From an uncultured Collinsella sp. (GTDB taxonomy: Bacteria; Actinomycetota; Coriobacteriia; Coriobacteriales; Coriobacteriaceae): 13,487 nt of DNA. A program made the position numbers and the translations under genes. The notes below the pieces were generated by a model that did not search any database, was not told the DNA's origin, and saw only the letters and a list, made by a program, of their open reading frames with translations. Location: NCBI GenBank assembly GCA_902495085.1, contig CABUWA010000041.1:1-13487 (forward strand), given 5' to 3'. Shown here one piece after another: positions 6,611 through 13,481 of the stretch. Numbering within the stretch: the first letter of the stretch is position 1; each line of letters starts with the position of its first letter.

Positions 6611-7339
6611 TTACTCCTCCGATGCGGTGGACGCGGTGTCGTCACCTTCGGCACCATCACCGGCAGAAGGCTCGGCCAAGCGGTAGCCCACGCCGCGCAC
6701 GGTCTCGATGGCACCGGCATGCTCGCCCAGTTTTTGGCGAAGCGTCTGCACGTGCACGTCAACGGTGCGCGAACCGCCGTCGAAGTCCCAGCCCCACACG
6801 CTCTGCAGCAACGACTCGCGGGTAAAGACCACGCCGGGCTTGCGCATGAGGTACTCGAGCAGGTCGAACTCGCGCAGGGTGAGCTTAAGCGGCTCGCCGG
6901 CAACGGTCACCTCGCGATGGCTGGGCGAGAGCACGATGTCGCCCACGCTGAGCACATCGCTTGCCTGCTTGACCATGCCGCCGCGACGCAGCAGTGCGCG
7001 GCAGCGGCTCGCAAGCTCCATGAGCGAAAACGGCTTAGTCAGGTAATCGTCGGCACCGCCATCGAGCGCCATCACCTTGTCGAGCTCGGTGTCCTTGGCG
7101 GTAAGCATCATGATGGGCACCGTCGCCGTCAGGCGGTCGGCACGCAGGCGACGCATAATCGCCAAGCCATCGGTATCGGGCAGCATGATATCGAGCAGTA
7201 CAGCATCGGGCACCCGTCGCGCCACGGCAGCTTTAAACTCGCCATCGCACGAAAAGCCCTCGGCCTCGATTCCCTGCTTGCGCAGCGCGTAGACCGTCAA
7301 ATCCCTGATGTTGTCATCGTCCTCGACGTAATAGATCAT
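6611..7339 (-). CDS. phoB: OmpR/PhoB-family response regulator
   Basis: DNA-binding response regulator of 242 residues. The receiver shows the acidic pair D7-D8, phosphoacceptor D50 in LLDIMLP, T80 and K102 in LTKPF. The C-terminal winged-helix domain (about 120-225) contains the recognition-helix segment SRTVDVHVQTLRQKL and ends with GVGYRL, followed by an acidic Ala/Glu/Asp tail. I prefer the ATG at 7339, which has AAAGGGG six bases upstream. An in-frame ATG at 7363 would add eight residues but has no ribosome site. It lies 64 bases after pstB and three bases before the kinase gene, so it probably controls phosphate-starvation genes. Other OmpR-family roles cannot be excluded from sequence alone. 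Confidence 0.92.
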   Translation of the reverse strand: MIYYVEDDDNIRDLTVYALRKQGIEAEGFSCDGEFKAAVARRVPDAVLLDIMLPDTDGLAIMRRLRADRLTATVPIMMLTAKDTELDKVMALDGGADDYLTKPFSLMELASRCRALLRRGGMVKQASDVLSVGDIVLSPSHREVTVAGEPLKLTLREFDLLEYLMRKPGVVFTRESLLQSVWGWDFDGGSRTVDVHVQTLRQKLGEHAGAIETVRGVGYRLAEPSAGDGAEGDDTASTASEE

Positions 7340-7379
7340 GTTGAACCCCTTTGCGGCCGGCATGACCGCATCTTAACCC

Positions 7380-7393
7380 TAAAGGTACCTTTA
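7380..7393. promoter_or_regulatory. 14-bp perfect palindrome between pstB and the PhoB-like gene
   Basis: TAAAGGTACCTTTA is an uninterrupted palindrome in the 64-base gap between pstB and the regulator gene. Its symmetry suits a dimeric DNA-binding protein. It is too short and loopless to be a good RNA hairpin. No promoter could be firmly placed beside it. Confidence 0.3.
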
Positions 7394-7403
7394 CTAGATG
7401 GTA

Positions 7404-8279
7404 TCAGCCAAAACGTCCCGTCAAATAATCCGCCGTGCGCGGATCGGTCGGATTCTTGAAGAGTTGCGCGGTGGGCGCGTGCTCCACCAGCTCACCCAGC
7501 AAAAAGAATGCGACCGAATCGGAGATACGCGCCGCCTGCTGCATATTGTGCGTAACGACCACGAGCGTGCAGGTCTCTTTGAGCTCGCAGGCCAGCTGCT
7601 CCACCACCAGCGTCGACACAGGGTCGAGTGCCGAGGTCGGCTCGTCCATCAGCAGAATGTCGGGCTGCACGGCAAGTGCGCGGGCGATGCACAGACGCTG
7701 CTGCTGGCCGCCCGAAAGACCCAGACCCGACTCTTTGAGCTTGTCCTTGACCTCGTCCCACAGGGCAGCGCGACGCAGGGAGTCCTCGACCAGCTCATCG
7801 AGCACGACGCGGTCGCGCACGCCCATACCGCGCGGCCCATAGGCGACGTTGTCGTAGATGCTCATGGGAAACGGGTTGGGGCGCTGGAACACCATGCCCA
7901 CGCGCTGGCGCAAACGGCAGATGTCGTAATCGCCCAGGATATCTTGACCATCGAGCGCAATCTTGCCCTCGATGCGGCAATCCTTGATGCCGTCGTTCAT
8001 GCGGTTAAAGCAGCGCAGCAACGTGGACTTTCCGCAGCCCGAAGGCCCGATAAACGAGGTGATCTGCTTGTCGCGGATCTTGATATTCACGTCCTTGAGC
8101 GCATGATGGTCGCCATAGAACAGGTCGAGGCCCTCGACATCGATGCGCGTCGGCGAGGCGGCAAGATCCTCTGCCGTGGGGCGAGTCGCATCCCCAACTT
8201 CGCGCTCGTGCGCGGCCTCGGCCTGCGCTTTCATGAGTTCTTCAAGCTCCGTGGGCTCCACAGCCGCAGCAGCCGTCAT
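7404..8279 (-). CDS. pstB: Phosphate ABC transporter ATP-binding protein PstB
   Basis: ATPase of the high-affinity PstSCAB phosphate importer. The 291-residue protein contains Walker A GPSGCGKST (78-86), the Q-loop and PstB-typical FQRPNPFPMSIYDN, the signature LSGGQQQRL, Walker B ILLMDEPTSALD and the switch histidine in VVVTHNM. PstB proteins usually start close to the RIDVEGL strand and are about 250-260 residues; here about 45 extra Ala/Glu-rich residues precede it. The ATG at 8279 has GGAGG eight bases upstream. A GTG at 8294 would overlap this site and is less likely. Unusually, no pstS, pstC, pstA or phoU lies beside it; the neighbours are a two-component pair on each side. It may be co-transcribed with the PhoB/PhoR-like genes. 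Confidence 0.95.
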   Translation of the reverse strand: MTAAAAVEPTELEELMKAQAEAAHEREVGDATRPTAEDLAASPTRIDVEGLDLFYGDHHALKDVNIKIRDKQITSFIGPSGCGKSTLLRCFNRMNDGIKDCRIEGKIALDGQDILGDYDICRLRQRVGMVFQRPNPFPMSIYDNVAYGPRGMGVRDRVVLDELVEDSLRRAALWDEVKDKLKESGLGLSGGQQQRLCIARALAVQPDILLMDEPTSALDPVSTLVVEQLACELKETCTLVVVTHNMQQAARISDSVAFFLLGELVEHAPTAQLFKNPTDPRTADYLTGRFG

Positions 8280-8334
8280 ACCGCATACCTCCACATCGAT
8301 ATCAATTCAGCAGTATCGATAGTAGAAATCGCGG

Positions 8335-8372
8335 CTCATATGCACGTGAGCGCATTGTCAAGTGTTTGTAAG
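8335..8372 (-). promoter_or_regulatory. Candidate pstB promoter with PhoP-box-like direct repeats
   Basis: Minus strand CTTACA (8372-8367) and TTGACA (8361-8356) repeat 11 bases apart, close to the TTnACA direct repeats bound by PhoP-type regulators. TTGACA also matches the -35 consensus. TATGAG (8340-8335) 15 bases further on is a fair -10. Self-regulation of the pstB-phoB-phoR block is inferred from this. Confidence 0.4.
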
Positions 8373-8382
8373 GGCACGCTGG

Positions 8383-9621
8383 CTATGCGGCGGGCAGCTC
8401 GATGGTGAATATCGTGTGTTCGGGCGTCGATTCACATGCAACGGTACCGCCGTGTGCCGCGATGATCTCCTTGGCGATAGCAAGCCCCAGTCCAGCGCCG
8501 CCGCGATTGGTCGCACGCGCCGCATCCAGGCGATAGAACTTCTCAAAGATCACCTTGAGCTTTGCCTCAGGGATGGGATCGCCCTGATTGATAAAGCGCA
8601 CGCGCACGCCACCGTCGTCCCGGCGTCTGGCCTCGATCGTGATGGTCGAGCCTTCATAGCTATAGGCAATAGCGTTTTTCATGATGTTGTTAAACACGCG
8701 GGCCATCTTGTCGCCATCCACGAGCACCGTCAGGTCCTCGCGAATATCAACTTGGACTTCCTTATGCTGCTCGTTGAGGATGGGATAGAACTCGTCAGCC
8801 ACCTGAGCCAGCAGCAACCCCAGATCAACATAGCCGCGCGTGAGCACGATATCGTGGAAGTCAAAGCGCGTGATATCGAAGAACTCTTCGATGAGCGCAT
8901 CGAGCCGGTGAGCCTTGTCGAGCGCCACGCCCGTAAAGTGCGCACGTTGCTCAACCGGCAGCTCGGGAGCCTCTTGCAGCAGCGAAAGATAGCCCACCAC
9001 ACTGGCAAGCGGGGTGCGTAGGTCATGCGCCAAGTACGTGACCAGATCGTCCTTGCGATGCGACTCGTCACGCAGAGCTTGCTGCACCTTGCGCTCACGG
9101 TCACGCACGCGGTTAAGGGCGCCCTCGACCTCCAAGAAGTCGCCGTCAATGTTGTCCCAGGTGTCGGGGTGATCGATCAGGCGATCTTGAATACGAGCGG
9201 CCAGCACACAATCGGCATGCTGCTCGCCCTGCTCGTAGCCCTGGTAGTACAGGGCGCGGCCACACAAGAACAGCACGCACGCGGCAAGCGCCAGCACAAA
9301 GCCAAGCATGTTGAATACAAAGCCGGCATCGAACAACACCGGCCCTTCGATGCCACCGAGCGCCATGGCGCCAATCGCCAACGTCATGGCCCACGCGGCG
9401 CCGCCAATCACCACGCAGCGGCACACGATCTCAAATCGATCGATCAGCAAAAAGCCGACAAGCAGCACCGCCAAGATTCCGACGATGTTATCGATGCCAA
9501 TCAGCAGCAGGCTCAACAAAAAGAGCAGCACCGTTGCAAGCGCGCGGTTGTCGACGACCGACCTCACGTATTCAAAGAGCCGATCGGGCACCTCGAACGC
9601 TTGCCTATCGTCTTTTGTCAT
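8383..9621 (-). CDS. VanS-like sensor histidine kinase with four membrane helices
   Basis: Sensor kinase of 412 residues. The first 125 residues contain four hydrophobic segments (about 28-43, 46-61, 69-90 and 99-121) with only short loops, so it has almost no extracytoplasmic sensor. A coiled linker leads to the H box YLAHDLRTPL with H199. The following YLSLLQEAPELP, the EEFFDITRF segment and the catalytic core (VFNNIMKNA, IFEKFYRLD, GGAGLGLAIAKEI) closely resemble VanS. The ATG at 9621 has GAGG about nine bases upstream and follows the regulator stop by 26 bases. A longer reading up to 9786 would overlap the regulator and has no family-like sequence. It may sense cell-wall state. No vanH, vanA or vanX genes are present, so glycopeptide resistance is not implied. 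Confidence 0.9.
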   Translation of the reverse strand: MTKDDRQAFEVPDRLFEYVRSVVDNRALATVLLFLLSLLLIGIDNIVGILAVLLVGFLLIDRFEIVCRCVVIGGAAWAMTLAIGAMALGGIEGPVLFDAGFVFNMLGFVLALAACVLFLCGRALYYQGYEQGEQHADCVLAARIQDRLIDHPDTWDNIDGDFLEVEGALNRVRDRERKVQQALRDESHRKDDLVTYLAHDLRTPLASVVGYLSLLQEAPELPVEQRAHFTGVALDKAHRLDALIEEFFDITRFDFHDIVLTRGYVDLGLLLAQVADEFYPILNEQHKEVQVDIREDLTVLVDGDKMARVFNNIMKNAIAYSYEGSTITIEARRRDDGGVRVRFINQGDPIPEAKLKVIFEKFYRLDAARATNRGGAGLGLAIAKEIIAAHGGTVACESTPEHTIFTIELPAA

Positions 9622-9647
9622 ATCAAGATCCTCACAAGCGAAAAGCG

Positions 9648-10343
9648 TTATTCGATGATGTAGCCGACGCCCCAGACGTTTTTGATAAAGCGTGGCTTTT
9701 GTGCGTCGTCGCCAATCTTTTCGCGCAAGTGGCGAATGTGCACCATCACCGTATTGTTGGAGCCGGGCATAAAGTCCTCGTTCCACACCGCGCGGAACAG
9801 GTCCTCCACGGCCACCACGCTGCCGCGATGCTCGACCAGATACAGCAAGATTGAATACTCGGTGGGCGTGAGGCGAACCGGCGAACCGTCCACTGTCACG
9901 GAACGAGCGTCGCGGTTGATCTCCAAGCCGTCGAGCTGAATGGTCGGCGACTCGGCCGCCTGTGCACGGCTACCGTAGCTGGTGTAGCGACGAAGCTGGG
10001 CGTGCACGCGCGCGATGAGCTCCAGCGGACGGAACGGCTTAACCACGTAATCGTCCGCGCCAAGCGAAAGGCCCCCGATCTTGTCTTGCTGGGCATCGCG
10101 CGCCGTCAGCATGATCACGGGATAGGTATGGCTGGAACGGATCGTACGCAGCAGCTCAAACCCATCGATATCGGGCAGCATGACGTCCAGCAGCGCCAGA
10201 TCGAACTCCTGCTCCAAAATCGCCTTGGCAGCATCGGCCCCGCTATAGGCAATCTGGACATCAAAGCCCTCTTTTGTAAGGTAGATGCCAACCAAGTCGG
10301 CGATGGCCTTCTCGTCATCAACTACCAAAATGCGCTCGTTCAT
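9648..10343 (-). CDS. VanR-like response regulator (OmpR family)
   Basis: Response regulator of 231 residues. The receiver has D9-D10, phosphoacceptor D53 in LLDVMLP, T80 and K102. The segments HTYPVIMLTARD and KPFRPLELIARVHAQLRRY closely match VanR. The winged-helix DNA-binding domain spans about 136-231 and ends GVGYIIE. The ATG at 10343 has AGGAG about six bases upstream. It starts a divergent pair with the D,D-carboxypeptidase gene on the plus strand and is followed after 26 bases by its kinase. The shared upstream region suggests it may control that carboxypeptidase as well as itself; this is inference. Confidence 0.93.
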   Translation of the reverse strand: MNERILVVDDEKAIADLVGIYLTKEGFDVQIAYSGADAAKAILEQEFDLALLDVMLPDIDGFELLRTIRSSHTYPVIMLTARDAQQDKIGGLSLGADDYVVKPFRPLELIARVHAQLRRYTSYGSRAQAAESPTIQLDGLEINRDARSVTVDGSPVRLTPTEYSILLYLVEHRGSVVAVEDLFRAVWNEDFMPGSNNTVMVHIRHLREKIGDDAQKPRFIKNVWGVGYIIE

Positions 10344-10363
10344 GCGTGCTCCTCTCGCGCTCC

Positions 10364-10369
10364 ATTATG
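10364..10369 (-). promoter_or_regulatory. Candidate -10 element for the VanR-like gene
   Basis: Minus strand CATAAT matches five of six -10 positions and would give a leader of only about 15 bases. No clear -35 lies 16-18 bases upstream, which would suit an activator-dependent promoter. Confidence 0.3.
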
Positions 10370-10402
10370 CCTGAGGCGACGCACGCCACACACAACAAGC
10401 GT

Positions 10403-10429
10403 GGGTGATTAAGTCGGCCTTAAGCACCC
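10403..10429. promoter_or_regulatory. Interrupted inverted repeat in the divergent vanR-like/dac intergenic region
   Basis: GGGTG-A-TTAAG (10403-10413) is mirrored by CTTAA-G-CACCC (10419-10429): two 5-bp blocks with one mismatch around a 5-base centre. It sits between the candidate -10 sites of the two divergent genes and has no U tract on either side, so an operator is more likely than a terminator. Confidence 0.35.
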
Positions 10430-10495
10430 TTGTGCCCGTTCGTGAGCGGATGTGGGCCACGCACGCACGCAATGATCGCCGACGCCGGCAAACGA

Positions 10496-10501
10496 TATAC
10501 T
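10496..10501 (+). promoter_or_regulatory. Candidate -10 element for the D,D-carboxypeptidase gene
   Basis: TATACT matches five of six -10 positions and would start transcription near 10508, about 33 bases before the preferred GTG start. No good -35 is seen, again compatible with an activator. If real, it rules out starts at 10430 or 10472. Confidence 0.35.
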
Positions 10502-10540
10502 CTAGTTCCAGAAGAGACCATCCCGTCGAAAGCGAAATCT

Positions 10541-11881
10541 GTGAAGTCCCTCACCTCTTTTGCAAAGTGCTCAGCCCAGCTTGCCGCCGGCTTTGTCTGC
10601 GCTATCGCCCTTGCCGCTGGCGTGCCCACCGTTGCCGGCGCCCAAGTGCTCACGACCGACAATGTTTGCGGCAAAACCGCCGATGCGCGCGGCATCACGG
10701 CCGGAAACCTGCCCGATATCGATGCGACCAATGCCCTCGTCATGGGCAAAGACGGCACCGTCTACTATGGGCGCGGCGCCGATGAGCAGGTCAAGATTGC
10801 CTCGATCACCAAGGTCATGACCGCAATCCTAACCGTCGAGAATTGCAAGATGAACGAGAAGGTCACGGTGAGCAACGCCGCAGCCACCGTGGGTAATTCG
10901 ACCGCCGGCTTGCTCGAAGGCGACGAGCTTACCGTGGAGCAGGCACTGCGCGGCCTGATGATTCCCTCGGGCAACGATGCCGCCATCGTGCTCGCCGAAT
11001 ATGTGGGCAAGAAGATCGACCCTAAGACCAAAGACGCCGAGGCCACATTTGTGAAGGCCATGAACGAGCGCGCTAAGAAGCTCGGCTGCACCGGCACGGT
11101 CTTTGAGAACCCACACGGTCTGGACTTTGACGAGTGGGCTGGCGATATGCACTCAACCGCACATGACGTGGCGCTGATGATGCAGGAGGCCATGAAAAAC
11201 GACACGATCCGCGAGGTCGTAGCGAGCGAGGATTCCTGGATCGAGGTCACGGGCGCCGACGGCACCGACCATTCGCATTCCATGGACACGCATAACTATT
11301 TGCTGGGCCAAGATGGCAACATCGGTGGCAAGACCGGCACCACCGACGATGCAGGCTATTGCTTTACGGGTGTCTACAACCGCGATGGCGACGAGATCTA
11401 CACCGTCGTTTTGAACTCCACCACCACCGACCAGCGCTTTACCGATACCGCAACCCTTGCCAATTGGTACTACGGTCACAAGGTGACGGTCGCAATCGCC
11501 AACACGCAAGAAAAGACCGCCAACGGCAACCCGCTTATGGCGCGCATTAGTCAAACCGACTGGACGGATAAGACGATCGACGCCACGCTCGCCGATCCCA
11601 CGGCGCAAGCGACCGTGTTTTCCCTTGCCGGCGAGGTGACCGAAAAGGTTAGCTACGACGATCTTTCGGGCACGGTGCATGTGGGCGACAAGGTGGGCAG
11701 CGTTACGCTCAAGCAGGACGGCACCAAGGTCGCCGTCATGGACCTGGTCGCCGACGAGGAAGGCGCAGGGCCCAATCCCATCGAGTGGCTGCTCGTGAAG
11801 CTCGACCGCCTGGGCCGTCGTATCGACAACCGCCCACTCACGGCGGAAAGTGAGACCGTCGCCAATGCGCCCAAGGTGTAG
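10541..11881 (+). CDS. Secreted D-alanyl-D-alanine carboxypeptidase (DacA/DacF, peptidase S11)
   Basis: Low-molecular-weight penicillin-binding protein that removes the terminal D-Ala from peptidoglycan pentapeptides outside the membrane. From the GTG at 10541 the protein has 446 residues. A typical signal peptide (lysine n-region, hydrophobic 12-28) is predicted to be cut after AGA at residue 34. The catalytic motifs are S88-x-x-K91 in SITK, S143-G-N145 and K264-T-G266. A C-terminal beta domain follows, and near the end NPIEWLLVKLDRLGRR is an amphipathic helix that could hold it on the membrane. In-frame ATG 10472 and TTG 10430 would add 23 or 37 residues before the signal peptide and lack ribosome sites; the GTG site is itself weak, so the start is uncertain. 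It diverges from the VanR-like gene. Confidence 0.92.
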   Translation: MKSLTSFAKCSAQLAAGFVCAIALAAGVPTVAGAQVLTTDNVCGKTADARGITAGNLPDIDATNALVMGKDGTVYYGRGADEQVKIASITKVMTAILTVENCKMNEKVTVSNAAATVGNSTAGLLEGDELTVEQALRGLMIPSGNDAAIVLAEYVGKKIDPKTKDAEATFVKAMNERAKKLGCTGTVFENPHGLDFDEWAGDMHSTAHDVALMMQEAMKNDTIREVVASEDSWIEVTGADGTDHSHSMDTHNYLLGQDGNIGGKTGTTDDAGYCFTGVYNRDGDEIYTVVLNSTTTDQRFTDTATLANWYYGHKVTVAIANTQEKTANGNPLMARISQTDWTDKTIDATLADPTAQATVFSLAGEVTEKVSYDDLSGTVHVGDKVGSVTLKQDGTKVAVMDLVADEEGAGPNPIEWLLVKLDRLGRRIDNRPLTAESETVANAPKV

Positions 11882-11910
11882 GGCTGGGGGAACATTACAT
11901 TTGAGATTGG

Positions 11911-11938
11911 AGAGGCGTCCAACGGGGCGCCTCTTTTT
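11911..11938 (+). terminator. Intrinsic terminator of the carboxypeptidase gene
   Basis: AGAGGCGTCC (11911-11920) pairs with GGGCGCCTCT (11925-11934), with one G-U pair, around an AACG loop. A run of five T (11934-11938) follows. It starts 29 bases after the stop codon and is a textbook Rho-independent terminator. Confidence 0.9.
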
Positions 11939-12042
11939 GAATACCTCTTAAACGGGATGCGTCAGAATCACCAAAGCGACATTGCTAGCCGTTTACCTTC
12001 GCTGTGTCTTTTCGGACCTTGAAAACGGATCCACCGGGCATG

Positions 12043-13194
12043 CTAGTAGATCCTTTCGACCTCCTTGGTCAAGGCCCTGAAAAGATCCCCAGCTGAGGGG
12101 TCTGCCCCAGGACACAGCGATTGCCAGGCACCCGTTTCTCCGATGGTGCCCGCACTCGTCATAACAAGATTGTCGCTCCGCCTGCGAATGGAGACACTAA
12201 CGGAGCGGCCATTATGGAACCCATGGATATCGACTTTATTTATGCGCCCATCAGCTAGATAACTAATCATGACATTGATGCTGTCACCATACTCCGGCAA
12301 TTCGAAGCCGTGGGAATCCATCAATAGCTTCACGTCCTGATGGTAAATGCGGGCCTCGACGACATTCTTGGGCATTTTCCCCGTCTTTGTTGGAGAGCAA
12401 AAGCTGATGCTTGGCTCCTCTTCGCTCATGCCTCGGTCAAACCTAAGCATGCACGGGCATACCGACTCAATGGTTCGCAAGGCGTCCGCCGCGACCTTTT
12501 CCTCGGTAAACATCTCCACGTCGATGCCGTTTTCTTCCATATAGGCACGGTTTTTACGTTGAAGCTCTAGCCGAGCCGCAGCCTCCCCATCTCCACGCTG
12601 TTCCCAATTTCCGGAGTCGGCGACATTTCGATCGAATGTAAAATCAACGGAACATGGCGCTTGCTGTTGAGTCGGATCACTGTCGCCGAGACGCCTTAGC
12701 TCGGAGCGCCTCATCAGTAGTGTCACAATATCAAACAGCCAACCAAATCCAAAAAGGCCAAAGGTAAAGAGATATAGAAAGAAGCTACCCCACATCCGTG
12801 CATACGCCCTATGAGCGCCCGACCACCCAAGAAGGAAGCATAGCAAAAGCGCCTTGTTTGCCCTGTCAACCGACGTAATCTCTCGAGTGAGAGATTTCTG
12901 TTCAGGCTTCGCCAAAGGTGTAATTTCATGCGATGAAACAGTAATTGAGGACGTCCTTGACGCCGAGCTCCGAGCGCCTGATTTAGCAACGGCGCGAGCG
13001 ACATCCCCAACTCCGACGGTCGTTCTGCTGTATACGGCATTGTAAGCAGCCTTCTTCGGATTTTTGATCCACCCCATGCCCTTCTTACCATAGCCGGGGA
13101 TTATCGCCCGCTTTACCGCGCGCTTCGCTCTGCCGGTCGTTCTTGCCTTGAGTGATGTCTTTAGATTCGGCTTACGCAGCCCGACCTTTACCAT
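12043..13194 (-). CDS. TM2-domain membrane protein of unknown function
   Basis: Protein of 383 residues, function not recognised. Residues 1-55 are strongly basic, with a GYGKKGMGWIKNPKKAAYN block. A Ser/Thr-rich linker (about 70-105) follows. Residues about 108-163 form a TM2 domain: LLLCFLLGWSGAHRAYA, a first helix pair, then FGLFGFGWLFDIVTLLM, which includes the DxxTLL-type end. After it come about 220 soluble residues with a charged helical part (205-245), a CPC motif (246-248) and a mixed beta-rich C-terminus that I cannot assign. The ATG at 13194 has GGAG seven bases upstream; an upstream TTG at 13263 is less likely. Codon use looks less GC-biased than in the neighbours, and the gene sits beside the 3' end of a tRNA, both compatible with recent acquisition. 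Confidence 0.75.
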   Translation of the reverse strand: MVKVGLRKPNLKTSLKARTTGRAKRAVKRAIIPGYGKKGMGWIKNPKKAAYNAVYSRTTVGVGDVARAVAKSGARSSASRTSSITVSSHEITPLAKPEQKSLTREITSVDRANKALLLCFLLGWSGAHRAYARMWGSFFLYLFTFGLFGFGWLFDIVTLLMRRSELRRLGDSDPTQQQAPCSVDFTFDRNVADSGNWEQRGDGEAAARLELQRKNRAYMEENGIDVEMFTEEKVAADALRTIESVCPCMLRFDRGMSEEEPSISFCSPTKTGKMPKNVVEARIYHQDVKLLMDSHGFELPEYGDSINVMISYLADGRINKVDIHGFHNGRSVSVSIRRRSDNLVMTSAGTIGETGAWQSLCPGADPSAGDLFRALTKEVERIY

Positions 13195-13304
13195 ATTTCT
13201 ACTCCATCCCCTCGGAACCCCACACCGGGGTGCACGAGCACGCCTGGGTCTCCCCGTTTTCAAGCGCCCCGTGTTTGCCTAATGTTCACGCCCTTTCGGA
13301 CTCT

Positions 13305-13319
13305 AATCCCCAGCCGCCA
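13305..13319 (+). repeat. Inverted, imperfect copy of the tRNA-Ser 3' end
   Basis: Plus strand AATCCCCAGC-CGCCA matches the last 19 bases of the tRNA (which lies on the minus strand), except that the four bases TCTC are missing. It is about 50 bases from the tRNA 3' end and in opposite orientation. It may be chance or a relic of recombination at the tRNA. Confidence 0.3.
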
Positions 13320-13330
13320 TTCTTGATAAT

Positions 13331-13356
13331 AAAAAAGGGCCCCAAATGGGACCCTT
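13331..13356 (-). terminator. Intrinsic terminator of tRNA-Ser
   Basis: Minus strand AAGGGTCCC (13356-13348), loop ATTT and GGGGCCCTT (13343-13335) form a 9-bp stem with one G-U pair, followed by TTTT (13334-13331). It begins 14 bases after the encoded CCA of the tRNA. Confidence 0.88.
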
Positions 13357-13370
13357 CTTCAAAGTCATAC

Positions 13371-13461
13371 TGGCGGAGAGCTGGGGATTCGAACCCCAGA
13401 TGCCCTTTTGGGGCATACTCGCTTAGCAGGCGAGCACCTTCGGCCTCTCGGTCAGCTCTCC
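13371..13461 (-). tRNA. tRNA-Ser, anticodon GCU
   Basis: Reads AGC and AGU serine codons. The acceptor stem GGAGAGC pairs with GCTCTCC and is followed by discriminator G and an encoded CCA (13373-13371). The anticodon stem CTCGC/GCGAG encloses loop CTGCTAA, with anticodon GCT complementary to 13425-13427. A long variable arm (TATGCCC...GGGCATC) is typical of serine tRNAs, and the T arm is CTGGGGTTCGAATCCCCAG. A class II length of 91 bases fits. All arms are intact. Confidence 0.97.
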
Positions 13462-13472
13462 GTAACAGCCGT

Positions 13473-13481
13473 TCTATAGTA
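13473..13481 (-). promoter_or_regulatory. Candidate -10 region of tRNA-Ser
   Basis: Minus strand TACTATAGA lies about 12-20 bases upstream of the tRNA 5' end and offers TACTAT or TATAGA as a -10. The matching -35 would fall outside the window, so this is partial. Confidence 0.4.

Noticed and set aside
5927..7459. 510-codon open frame antisense to the PhoR- and PhoB-like genes
   Set aside because: It crosses two well-supported genes, shows no recognisable domain and is rich in His, Arg and Gln as expected for an antisense shadow.
8296..8320. Two ATCGAT copies upstream of pstB
   Set aside because: Six-base palindromes are frequent, and neither spacing nor context suggests a specific site.
7398..8408. 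336-codon open frame antisense to pstB
   Set aside because: pstB is certain from its motifs; the antisense frame has no ribosome site or family resemblance.
9622..9786. N-terminal extension of the VanS-like kinase up to 9786
   Set aside because: It overlaps the end of the response regulator gene, is not kinase-like, and the ATG at 9621 with GAGG upstream gives a normal start.
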